Below are positions 1-6,744 of a stretch of 36,885 bases of DNA, one piece after another. The notes beneath the pieces were generated by a model that saw only the letters and a list, made by a program, of their open reading frames with translations, searched no databases and had not been told where the DNA came from. The DNA comes from Alphaproteobacteria bacterium (lineage in GTDB: Bacteria; Pseudomonadota; Alphaproteobacteria; JAJUGE01), in assembly GCA_029268305.1 (NCBI GenBank), contig JAJUGE010000027.1:1-36885 (forward strand), written 5' to 3'. Numbering within the stretch: position 1 is the first letter of the stretch; every line of letters begins with the position of its first letter. The translations under genes were made by a program, and so were the position numbers.

Positions 1-1
1 C

Positions 2-145
2 GACCCCGACCAGTTCCGGCCGACCTACGAGCTCTGGGCGACGCGACGTGTCGGCTGGCTGCCGATCATGGCTGCCGTCAAACGATACCCGGAGGATAGA
101 CCGTCCTCCGGGCGAAGTCCGGATTCGCGTCCGGCGACCGAATGA
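2..145 (+). CDS. GFA-family protein, C-terminal end (partial)
   Basis: The window opens inside a reading frame that runs from base 2 to a TGA at 143-145. Its 47 residues begin DPDQFRPTYELWATRRVGWL and continue into a YPEDR motif. This pattern (Asp-Pro-x-x-Phe-Arg-Pro-x-Tyr-x-Leu-Trp, then a Leu-Pro/Tyr-x-Glu-Asp-Arg tail) resembles the C-terminus of GFA (glutathione-dependent formaldehyde-activating enzyme-like) zinc proteins. Their zinc-binding cysteines lie further N-terminal and are outside the window. The last 15 or so codons are Ser/Arg/Pro-rich and look like a divergent tail. The specific substrate cannot be told. The family call is by pattern only. Confidence 0.55.
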   Translation, partial: DPDQFRPTYELWATRRVGWLPIMAAVKRYPEDRPSSGRSPDSRPATE

Positions 146-175
146 CGATGGCGAGACGAATATGAGGCCGGGACC

Positions 176-472
176 ATGGCCAGTTGCTTCGAGGAATATG
201 CGCTGAGGCGGGGGATGCCGGAGGCCGGTTCGACCGCTCCTCATGCACCCCGACCTTCCGAGACATCCTTTTCTCCGATCGGTTTTGTTCGCAATGCGGC
301 TGCCGTCACCGCGAGCGCGCTACAGCGCGGGCTGGATCGGCTGCTCGATTGGCAGGAACGGTCGCGACAGCGTCATATGCTCATAGGGTTGGACGAGCAT
401 ATGCTTCGTGACATCGGCGTCACGCGGGCAGAAGCGGAGGAGGAGTTCCGCAAGCCGCCCTGGCGCCCCTGA
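176..472 (+). CDS. DUF1127 domain protein
   Basis: A 98-residue basic protein starting at ATG 176, with GAGG (163-166) about 9 bases upstream. Residues 1-50 are low-complexity. Residues about 55-98 hold the DUF1127 signature: an RLLDWQERSRQRHMLIGL stretch, then DEHMLRDIGVTRAEAEEE and a short Pro/Trp-rich end. DUF1127 proteins are common in alphaproteobacteria. Some short members bind RNA and affect phosphate or carbon physiology, but most are uncharacterised. This one is longer than the minimal 45-50 residue type and has an N-terminal extension. It is followed, convergently, by thiE, with 15 bases between the two stops. Confidence 0.8.
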   Translation: MASCFEEYALRRGMPEAGSTAPHAPRPSETSFSPIGFVRNAAAVTASALQRGLDRLLDWQERSRQRHMLIGLDEHMLRDIGVTRAEAEEEFRKPPWRP

Positions 473-487
473 CCATCGCTCGCGAGA

Positions 488-1105
488 TCAGGCGCTCGTC
501 TGCGGCAGGGCTTCGGCTATGGCGGCGTTGACGGCACGGACGCCGCCGGCCGGACCCTCGGGGTGATTCCAGACACCGGCCGAGATGCAGAGGAAATCGG
601 CGCCGGCCTCGACCAGCGGCGCGCAGTTCTCGGCGGTGATCCCGCCGATGGCGACGCAGGGCACGGTCATCAGCTCGCTCCACCAGCGCAGGATCTCCGG
701 ATCGGCCGGCGTGGTGACTTCCTTGGTCGTGCTCGGGAAGAAGGCGCCGAAGGCGACATAATCCGCGCCTGCCTCCCCCGCCACCATGGCGAGGTGGCGC
801 GAGGCCTTGCACGTGACGCCGACGATCGCATCCGGCCCGACCAGCCGCCGCGCCTCCGCGTAGGGAGTATCCTCCTGACCGACATGGACGCCGTCGCAGC
901 CGAGCTCGGCGGCGAGGTCGGGGCGGTCGTTCAGGATGAAGGCGACGTCACGTTCATGCGCGATCGGCATCAGGGTGCGCACCGCCTCGCGGATGTCGTC
1001 GTCGTCGACTTCCTTCAGCCGCAATTGGAAGCAGGCGACGTCGCCGGCACCGAGGGCCTCCCGGAGCTGACCCGCGAAGGTGTCGAGCGAGAGACCGCCG
1101 GCCAT
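488..1105 (-). CDS. thiE: thiamine-phosphate synthase (5' end uncertain)
   Basis: A TIM-barrel enzyme that joins HMP-pyrophosphate and thiazole phosphate to make thiamine phosphate in the cytoplasm. Visible family motifs are QLRLKE (substrate phosphate binding), [39 protein letters not shown] and VAIGGI. Reading from ATG 1105 gives 205 residues and lacks the first beta strand. In-frame codons directly upstream (1138-1106) read [11 protein letters not shown], the expected ThiE N-terminus. Between them and the in-frame TAG at 1223-1225 there is no ATG, GTG or TTG, only ATC (1150), GTC and CTG codons. A GGAG (complement of 1159-1162) lies 8 bases before the ATC. The gene follows the aldolase gene on the same strand, 178 bases apart, with a REP-like palindrome between. 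It is either started at an unusual codon or truncated. Confidence 0.85.
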   Translation of the reverse strand: MAGGLSLDTFAGQLREALGAGDVACFQLRLKEVDDDDIREAVRTLMPIAHERDVAFILNDRPDLAAELGCDGVHVGQEDTPYAEARRLVGPDAIVGVTCKASRHLAMVAGEAGADYVAFGAFFPSTTKEVTTPADPEILRWWSELMTVPCVAIGGITAENCAPLVEAGADFLCISAGVWNHPEGPAGGVRAVNAAIAEALPQTSA

Positions 1106-1173
1106 CAGCGGCGCTGGGGAGAGGAGGTAGAGGCGGCAGGCTTCTGGGATGGCTGGGGCTCCGAGCGGGGGCC

Positions 1174-1223
1174 GGGCCTCATCCTCGACAGACCGCTGGT
1201 GCGGCCTCCTCGGGATGAGGCCC
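1174..1223. repeat. REP-like palindromic element
   Basis: A perfect 11-bp inverted repeat, GGGCCTCATCC at 1174-1184 and GGATGAGGCCC at 1213-1223, encloses a 28-base spacer. The spacer holds its own short hairpin (CCGC 1193-1196, loop TGGT, GCGG 1201-1204). The outer arms match the CCTCATCC...GGATGAGG type of short palindromic repeat that I recall as common between genes of alphaproteobacteria; this is from memory, not a search. It lies 61 bases past the aldolase stop and its distal end overlaps the in-frame stop preceding thiE. It could trim or terminate the aldolase transcript. It appears only once in the window. Confidence 0.65.
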
Positions 1224-1283
1224 TACTGAAGCGTTGCGGTGGAAAAGCTCGCGCCGAGGAAGCGCGAGCCTTCCGGATTATGC

Positions 1284-2198
1284 TCAGGCCTCGTGCTTGT
1301 AGATCTTGATGATCTGGTCGAGCATCTGGATCGCTTCGTCGCGCGGGCGCTGGAAGGTGTTGCGGCCGATGATCGATCCGGTCCCACCGCCGTCGCGGAT
1401 CTCGCGGATCTCGTTGTAGATGCCTTCGAGACCCTTGGCCTCGCCGCCCGAGAAAACCACGAGGCGACGACCGTTGAAGCACGACTGCACGACGTGCTTG
1501 ATCCGTGCCGTCAGGGTCGAAATGTCGATGTTCTCGTACGACTTGCGCGCAGCCTCGAGGCCGATCGCGTCGGTCGGCGGCTTGACCTTGATGATGTGCG
1601 CACCGAGGAGGGCGGCCATGTGCGCCGCGTACGCGCAGATGTCGATGGCGGTCTCGGCTTCCTTGGTCAGCGAGCCGCCGCGCGGGTAGGACCAGATCAC
1701 CACGGCGAGGCCGTACGCCTTCGCCTCGGCCGCCATCTGGCTGATCTCCTCCATCATCGCAAACTGGTCGTCCGACCCCGGATAGATGGTGAAGCCGATC
1801 GCCGAGCAACCGAGGCGCAGCGCGTCGCGCACGGAGCCGGTAACGGCTTGGTCTTTGACGCTGGCGAGGCTGTTGGCGCTGTTGACCTTGAGGATGGTCG
1901 GGATCTGTCCGGCGAAGGTGTCGGCGCCCGCCTCGATCATCCCCAAAGGTGCCGCATAGGCGGACAGCCCGGCGTCGATCGCCAGCTTGAAGTGATAGTG
2001 CGGATCGTAACCGGCGGGATTCGGCGCGAAGCTGCGCGCGGGCCCGTGCTCGAAACCCTGATCGACCGGCAGGATGACCAGATTGCCGGTGCCCCCGAGA
2101 CGGCCGTGCATCAGGATTCTCGCAAGGTTCGCCTTTGTGCCGGGATTGTCGCTCTCGTACCAGGACAGGATCTTGCGTACGCGTTCGCTGGCTTCCAC
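1284..2198 (-). CDS. fbaB: class I fructose-bisphosphate aldolase (DhnA/FbaB type)
   Basis: Cytoplasmic Schiff-base aldolase cleaving fructose-1,6-bisphosphate to glyceraldehyde-3-phosphate and dihydroxyacetone phosphate. The 304-residue protein shows the archaeal/bacterial class I motifs: ILPVDQGFEHGP (about 42-53), VRDALRLGCSAIGFTIYPGS, a probable Schiff-base lysine in HIIKVKPP (Lys204), and the phosphate-binding VVFSGGEAKG and GSIIGRNTFQR near the C-terminus. I chose GTG 2198 because AGGAGG (complement of 2204-2209) sits 5 bases upstream. The longer frame from TTG 2219 would put that ribosome site inside the gene. thiE lies downstream on the same strand, an arrangement I recall from other alphaproteobacteria. 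Confidence 0.9.
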   Translation of the reverse strand: MEASERVRKILSWYESDNPGTKANLARILMHGRLGGTGNLVILPVDQGFEHGPARSFAPNPAGYDPHYHFKLAIDAGLSAYAAPLGMIEAGADTFAGQIPTILKVNSANSLASVKDQAVTGSVRDALRLGCSAIGFTIYPGSDDQFAMMEEISQMAAEAKAYGLAVVIWSYPRGGSLTKEAETAIDICAYAAHMAALLGAHIIKVKPPTDAIGLEAARKSYENIDISTLTARIKHVVQSCFNGRRLVVFSGGEAKGLEGIYNEIREIRDGGGTGSIIGRNTFQRPRDEAIQMLDQIIKIYKHEA

Positions 2199-2203
2199 GG
2201 CAT

Positions 2204-2209
2204 CCTCCT
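2204..2209 (-). promoter_or_regulatory. Shine-Dalgarno that fixes the aldolase GTG start
   Basis: The complement reads AGGAGG, a perfect ribosome-binding site, 5 bases before GTG 2198. It argues against the upstream TTG start at 2219. Confidence 0.8.
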
Positions 2210-2294
2210 GTGGGATCAATCACCTCGCTCGACGAACGACTGAATTAGCCCAGCGTTTCCACTTTGGCAATCTCGGCCGGCTCGACACTTCGGG

Positions 2295-2768
2295 CTACGC
2301 CCGGCCCCTGTCAGAACGGTGCCCGGCGAGCCATTCGCGACAGTCCGACAGCGGATCGGGGCAGTCGAGGAGGTCCAGCGCCGCGCGACGATCGGCGTCG
2401 AGCCGGGCGCCCGACCGGGCGGCGATATCGGCGAGCTTGCGGCGCACCGCCGGCCGTCCGCGAAAGCGTACGACCTTGATGCCGATGCGCAATGCGCCCA
2501 GGGCGTAACCCGCGGCGTCGGCGCAGTCGAGCACCGCCGTCACGGGGACATCGGGCCAGCGCTCGCGCGCCACGTCGACGATCGCCTTGAATGTGCCGGA
2601 GCCGAGATAGTCGGCCGCACCCGGTGCGCTCCGCAGCGTCACCGGCACACCGAGCTCGGATGCGGCCTGCAGTGCGGCGAGCGCATGCGAAAGATCGTGC
2701 ACGATCACGGGGCGGCCGGGCCGCACCGCCCCGGCATCGCTCTCCTGCCGAGTGGTTTCTCGCGCCAC
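2295..2768 (-). CDS. conserved hypothetical protein, last gene of acyl-CoA operon
   Basis: A 157-residue soluble protein I cannot assign. It starts at ATG 2768, 2 bases after the stop of the CoA-transferase gene, so it is probably cotranscribed with it. The first 17 residues are polar and may be a tail or a late start. The core has an alternating strand/helix look: VIVHDLSHALAALQAASELG, VTLRSAPGAADYLG, VTAVLDCADAAGYALGALRIG, VVRFRG, then an Arg-rich helix and LLDCPDPLSDCREWL. There is no signal peptide or membrane segment. Four cysteines are present, but no obvious metal motif. The position suggests an accessory role in the neighbouring pathway, which is inference only. Confidence 0.7.
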   Translation of the reverse strand: MARETTRQESDAGAVRPGRPVIVHDLSHALAALQAASELGVPVTLRSAPGAADYLGSGTFKAIVDVARERWPDVPVTAVLDCADAAGYALGALRIGIKVVRFRGRPAVRRKLADIAARSGARLDADRRAALDLLDCPDPLSDCREWLAGHRSDRGRA

Positions 2769-2770
2769 GC

Positions 2771-3976
2771 CTACTCGAACGCGCCGTCGCGCTCCAGCTC
2801 CTTCATCGCCGCCTCGTCGAGGCCGAGCCAGTCGTGCAGGACTTCGACCTGATGCTCACCGACGTCGGGCCAGTCGCCGATCTCGGGCGGCGGTGTGCCG
2901 GCGAAGCGCAGCGGACTGGTGTTGAGCACGATGCGGCCGAGAATTGGATCGTCGACATCGTGCAGCATGCCTCGCTCGTGCATGTGCCGGTCGGCGGTGA
3001 CCTCTTCAAGGTTGCGAACCGGGGCCGCCGGGATGCGGTGCTCGCGAAGCAGGTCGACCGCCTCGTCTCGGCCGTGACGGCTGGTCCAGGCTTCGACCAG
3101 GGCGTCGATCTCGTCCTCGTGCTGCGCGCGCAGGCTCTGCGTCTCGAATCGAGGCTCGTTCAGCAGGTCTTCGCGCCCCATGAGCTTCAGCAGGTTTGTC
3201 CAGTGCACCTCGCGCACCGAGATAATGGCGACATGGCCGTCGCGGCAGGCATAGACATTGTAGGGCGAAGAGCCCCGGTTCGGGTGTTTGTTGCCGCGCC
3301 TCGGCGGCTGTTTCCACCCGTTGCGATAGAGACCGGCGATGTTGCTGGCGAGCGCGGGATAGAGCGCCTCCTGCATGGCGACCTCGACGAAGCGCCCGCG
3401 GCCGGTGACCGAGCGCTCGTAGAGCGCTGTCATGATGCCGGAGTAGAGGTGGACCGCACCGAGGAAGTCGCAGATGGCGAGGCCGGCCTTTAGCGGCGGC
3501 CCATCCTCGGTGCCGTTGATGCTCATCACGCCGCCGACCGCCTGGACGGTGAGGTCCATGGCGAGATTGTCGCGCGAGGGCCCGGACAGGCCGTAGCCGG
3601 TGCCGGAGGCGTAGATCAGGCGTGGGTTGGCCGCCATCAGATCCTCGGCGCGCACACCGAGACGCGCGAGGGCGCCGGGGGCGAAATTCTCGAGAAAGAC
3701 GTCGGCCTGCCTGGCGAGGTCGAACAGGAGCGCGCGGCCGCGCTCGCTTTTAAGATTTATCGTAATGCCGCGCTTTCTGGTGTTGAGCATGGCCAGCGCC
3801 ATCGACGGCTGGCCGCCGCCGCGGTCGCGCAGCGCCTCTCCGCCCGGCGGCTCGACCTTCACCACATCGGCGCCGGCGTGTGCCAACAGGAAGCCGGCAT
3901 AGGGGCCATTGTAGAGCTGGCCGAGATCGAGGACGCGCACGCCCTCGAGCGGCCAGCGCTGCTCCTGTCCGGTCAT
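2771..3976 (-). CDS. family III CoA-transferase (CaiB/Frc type)
   Basis: Transfers CoA between an acyl-CoA and a carboxylic acid through an aspartyl-CoA intermediate. The 401-residue length is normal. Motifs: LEGVRVLDLGQLYNGPYAGFLLAHAGADVVKVEPP at the N-terminus, FLENFAPG, and the catalytic aspartate expected in the segment DNLAMDLTVQAVGG (Asp141). The GNKHPN and FNTSPLRFAGTPP-like regions follow later, as usual. I start it at ATG 3976 because it lies 5 bases after the acyl-CoA dehydrogenase stop and matches the family N-terminus. The open frame continues upstream only through antisense of that gene. It acts with the dehydrogenase and crotonase encoded just upstream. The acid activated is unknown. 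Confidence 0.88.
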   Translation of the reverse strand: MTGQEQRWPLEGVRVLDLGQLYNGPYAGFLLAHAGADVVKVEPPGGEALRDRGGGQPSMALAMLNTRKRGITINLKSERGRALLFDLARQADVFLENFAPGALARLGVRAEDLMAANPRLIYASGTGYGLSGPSRDNLAMDLTVQAVGGVMSINGTEDGPPLKAGLAICDFLGAVHLYSGIMTALYERSVTGRGRFVEVAMQEALYPALASNIAGLYRNGWKQPPRRGNKHPNRGSSPYNVYACRDGHVAIISVREVHWTNLLKLMGREDLLNEPRFETQSLRAQHEDEIDALVEAWTSRHGRDEAVDLLREHRIPAAPVRNLEEVTADRHMHERGMLHDVDDPILGRIVLNTSPLRFAGTPPPEIGDWPDVGEHQVEVLHDWLGLDEAAMKELERDGAFE

Positions 3977-3981
3977 CTGCC

Positions 3982-5148
3982 TCACCGCAGCGACTGGCCG
4001 AGAATGTCGCGCGCGATGACGTGCTTCTGCACTTCGCTCGGCCCCTCGCCGATGCGGCGGATGCGCATCTCCCGGAACCAGCGCTCGAGCGGCAGGTCCT
4101 TGGCGACGCCGAGCGCACCGTGGATCTGCATCGAGCGGTCGACCACGCGGAAGGAGGCCTCGGCAGCGACCAGCTTGGCGAAGGCGGATTCGGTGCGGAA
4201 CGGCTCGCCGTTGTCGGCCTTGGACGCCGCCTCCAGCACCAGCCATCTCGCCGTTCGGATATCGATCTCGTTCTCGACCAGCATCCATTGGATGCCCTGG
4301 CGCGATGCGAGCGGGGCCCCGAAGGTCTCGCGAATCTTGGCGTACTCGACCGCCATCTCGTGCGCCTTGATCGCCACGCCGACGCATTCGCCGGCATAGG
4401 GGATGCGCTGGCGCGTCAGCCGGTCGTTGGCGATGCTGAACCCGCCGCCTTCTTCGCCCAGGATGTTGGCGTGCGGCACGCGCAGGTTCTCGAACTGGAG
4501 CTCGGTCGCATAGCGCGACGAGCGGAGCGTGTGAACGACGCGGCGGACGTGGAACCCCGGCCAATTAGTCTCGACGATGAAGCAGGTCACGCCGCCGCGG
4601 CCCTTGCTCGGGTCGGTGCGGGCGAAAACGAGACCGTAGTCGGCGCGGTCGGCGCCGCTGATCCAGAGCTTGGAGCCGTTGATGACCCACTCGTCGCCGT
4701 CTCGCACGGCCCGCGTCTGGATCGCGCGCGCCGGATCGGAGCCGCCGGAAGGCTCCGATAGGCCAAAGAAGACCTTCTTCTCGCCGCGCAGCATCGGGTA
4801 GAGGTACTTCTCCTTCTGTTCTTCGGTCGCCTCGAACAGCTGCGCCTGACGGGCACCCCCGAACGCGCCGTAACACGGGGCGTAGAGCCCGGCACGGTGC
4901 TGCGACATCTCGAACGAGATCAGCGCGCGCGTGACCAGATCGATGTCGGGACCACCATATTCCGGCGGCGTGTCGAGGCCGTAGAGCCCCATGTCCTGGG
5001 TGATTTTCGACAGGCGCTGCAGATCCTCCGGCGGCAGCTCGTCGGCGTCCGGGTCGAGCTTGTCTTCAAGCGGCACGATCTGCTCCCGGACGAAGCGGCG
5101 CACCATGTCGACGATCATCTTCTGCTCGTCGGAGAGCGTCAGATCCAT
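3982..5148 (-). CDS. acyl-CoA dehydrogenase
   Basis: FAD enzyme that makes an alpha,beta double bond in an acyl-CoA thioester and passes electrons to ETF. The 388-residue protein has the three-domain ACAD layout: N-terminal helices, the FAD-contacting FFGLSEPSGGSDPA stretch near 130-145, WVINGSKLWISGADRADY, and a C-terminal helical domain with MQIHGALGVAKDLPLERWFREMR. The catalytic base is probably Glu368 in RRIGEGPSEVQ, aligned with the usual YEGTSEIQ. It starts at ATG 5148 with AAGGGA upstream. The CoA-transferase follows after 5 bases, so the two are translationally linked. Chain-length preference cannot be read from the sequence. Confidence 0.92.
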   Translation of the reverse strand: MDLTLSDEQKMIVDMVRRFVREQIVPLEDKLDPDADELPPEDLQRLSKITQDMGLYGLDTPPEYGGPDIDLVTRALISFEMSQHRAGLYAPCYGAFGGARQAQLFEATEEQKEKYLYPMLRGEKKVFFGLSEPSGGSDPARAIQTRAVRDGDEWVINGSKLWISGADRADYGLVFARTDPSKGRGGVTCFIVETNWPGFHVRRVVHTLRSSRYATELQFENLRVPHANILGEEGGGFSIANDRLTRQRIPYAGECVGVAIKAHEMAVEYAKIRETFGAPLASRQGIQWMLVENEIDIRTARWLVLEAASKADNGEPFRTESAFAKLVAAEASFRVVDRSMQIHGALGVAKDLPLERWFREMRIRRIGEGPSEVQKHVIARDILGQSLR

Positions 5149-5231
5149 TTTCGTGTCCCTTTTCTCGTTCGCTTCCTGCCCTTGCTGTCATCGCCGGATC
5201 ACGCCACCGCCATGACAAAGGCGGGCTGCCG

Positions 5232-5570
5232 TCAACCGGGGCTGAGATTGCTGACCCGGGCCGGGTCGATATCGGTGTTCGCCACCGGCAGGCGGCCATG
5301 ATCGTGCCTGAAGGCGCCGACCAGCTCGTGGTGCCGGGTCCGGTAGGCAGTGTTCACCTCGACCCGGAATCTGGTTGCGCCGGCCGGAGGCTCCTTCGCC
5401 CACCGCTCGATCTCACCGCGGAGGCCGTGCAACGAGCGGCCGCCCGCGAAGCCGATGTAAACGATCTCACCGGCATCGTTGCCGAGCTCGTACACCCCGA
5501 GCTGGCCGGAAAGGCGGCGCGCCGCCTCCGGCGTCAGCGCCTGCCACGGCTTGGTCATGCGCACCGACAT
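5232..5570 (-). CDS. GIY-YIG-like small protein
   Basis: A 112-residue protein. Visible are GVY (25-27), VYIG (37-40), Arg51 in GLRGE, Glu82 in RHHELV and Asn98 in LPVAN. In spacing and identity these fit the five conserved elements of GIY-YIG nuclease domains: the two strands, a catalytic Arg, a metal-binding Glu and a structural Asn. Whether it is an active nuclease is not shown. It resembles short standalone domains of unknown function of the DUF7508 kind, as I recall them. The gene starts 4 bases after the crotonase stop and precedes the acyl-CoA dehydrogenase by 83 bases. It sits squarely inside an acyl-CoA operon, an unexpected place for a nuclease fold. Confidence 0.75.
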   Translation of the reverse strand: MSVRMTKPWQALTPEAARRLSGQLGVYELGNDAGEIVYIGFAGGRSLHGLRGEIERWAKEPPAGATRFRVEVNTAYRTRHHELVGAFRHDHGRLPVANTDIDPARVSNLSPG

Positions 5571-5574
5571 GGCC

Positions 5575-6336
5575 TTACTTCCCCGTGAAGCGCGGCGCCC
5601 GCTTCTCCAGTCGCGCCTGGATGCCTTCCTTGGCGTCCTGGCTCGCGCGCGCCGCGGCGATGAGCTGATCGATGTCGGAGTGGTCTATGCCGTCGCGGAA
5701 CGCCATTTCCCGGACCAGCAGCGCCTTGATCGCGCGGAGCGACAGCGGGGCGTTCGCCGCGAGGCGCGAGATTACCTTGCTCGCCGCCTCCTCGAGCCGT
5801 TCCGGCTCCACCGCGCGATAGATGATGCCGAGCTCGAACATGCGCGCCGCCGGCAGCGGATCGCCGAGCAGCAGCACCTCTCGGGAGGCGACCGGTCCGG
5901 CCACTTCGATCAGTTTCTTGGCCAGGAACCACGTGGGTGCCAGGCCGATCTGCGCCAGCGACATGCCGAATCGGGCTTTGGTCGAGGCGACCACGAAGTC
6001 GCAGTGCAGCGCCAGCTCGTTGCCACCGGCGATCGCATCGCCCTGCACGACCGCTACCACCGGCAGCGGGTGCGTCTCGATCGCGTGCAGGACCCGCTCG
6101 ATTGGGCTTTCGCCGTGCACGACCGGGTTCTCGAGTCGCTCCTTGAGGTCGATGCCGGCACAGAAGACCGGCCCCTCTGCACGCACGACGACGACGCGGT
6201 CTTCGGCGCGCGGCTCCTCCGTGAAGGCGTCGTAGAGCCGGTCGAGCATCTCGAGGTTGAGAGCGTTGCGCTTTTCCGCGCGGGTCAGGGTGACGGTGCG
6301 AACAGGGCCGTCCTGCTCGATGGTTACAGTGCTCAC
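5575..6336 (-). CDS. enoyl-CoA hydratase/isomerase family protein
   Basis: Crotonase-fold protein of 253 residues. The GTG start at 6336 is preceded by GAGGAGAA. Family marks are RAEKRNALNLEML at the N-terminus, the oxyanion-hole stretches VFCAGIDLK and AIAGGNELALHCD, and a C-terminal helix ending ARLEKRAPRFTGK. The first of the two hydratase acids is present (Glu107 in AGGNE). The second, normally in FGxPE, is replaced by Leu127 (FGMSLAQIGL). It may therefore be an isomerase, thioesterase-like or other crotonase rather than a classical hydratase. It is the first gene of an operon with a GIY-YIG-like protein, an acyl-CoA dehydrogenase and a CoA-transferase. Confidence 0.9.
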   Translation of the reverse strand: MSTVTIEQDGPVRTVTLTRAEKRNALNLEMLDRLYDAFTEEPRAEDRVVVVRAEGPVFCAGIDLKERLENPVVHGESPIERVLHAIETHPLPVVAVVQGDAIAGGNELALHCDFVVASTKARFGMSLAQIGLAPTWFLAKKLIEVAGPVASREVLLLGDPLPAARMFELGIIYRAVEPERLEEAASKVISRLAANAPLSLRAIKALLVREMAFRDGIDHSDIDQLIAAARASQDAKEGIQARLEKRAPRFTGK

Positions 6337-6744
6337 GGCATTCTCCTCGGCCGGGTGGCGTTCTCGGCGGCTGATTTCGGCTGCATTGTGAGGGGCGGCG
6401 ACGCTTCAGGCAAACGGTCTGTGGGTCGGCGCGATCGGGGGAGCGCCCGGGCGAGCGAGTTGATTCCGCGTGGAACATCGTCGCCAGGATCGGACTCTAG
6501 GAGATATATCATTGGCGGCCGTTCCGCGGCCGTTTCCTCGTTGAAAGAACGCTGATGCTTACCCACCTCCTCGTCGTCGTGGCCGGCCGGTGTCGTCGGG
6601 CACCGGTCGGAACCCCCCGGCAATATATGCGTTGGCCTGTTGGCGGGGCAGGATGAGGCCGCGGTCGGCGGGGTTATCCCCGCGTTTCCCTAATGTTTCG
6701 GAAGATCGGTTCTTCCAGTGTGCGAGGGGCGAGGCGTTCCCTGG
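6337..6744. other. 408-base intergenic region between divergent operons
   Basis: No credible gene in either strand; the open frames here have no family features. Two hairpins are visible: CGGCCG (6516-6521), loop TTCCG, CGGCCG (6527-6532), followed by TTTCC; and GCGGGG (6668-6673), loop TTAT, CCCCGC (6678-6683), about 60 bases before opgG. AT-richer patches (GAGATATATCATT near 6501 and AATATATG near 6622) are plausible promoter zones for the two divergent operons, but no convincing -35/-10 pair stands out. Confidence 0.5.

Noticed and set aside
1105-2223. Minus-strand frame of 372 codons overlapping the aldolase
   Set aside because: The aldolase frame has all family motifs; this one is an Arg-rich alternate frame over the same bases.
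6651-6660. GGATGAGGCC, the same 10 bases as one arm of the palindrome at 1174-1223
   Set aside because: No matching second arm nearby; possibly a decayed copy, but a 10-base match alone is not enough.
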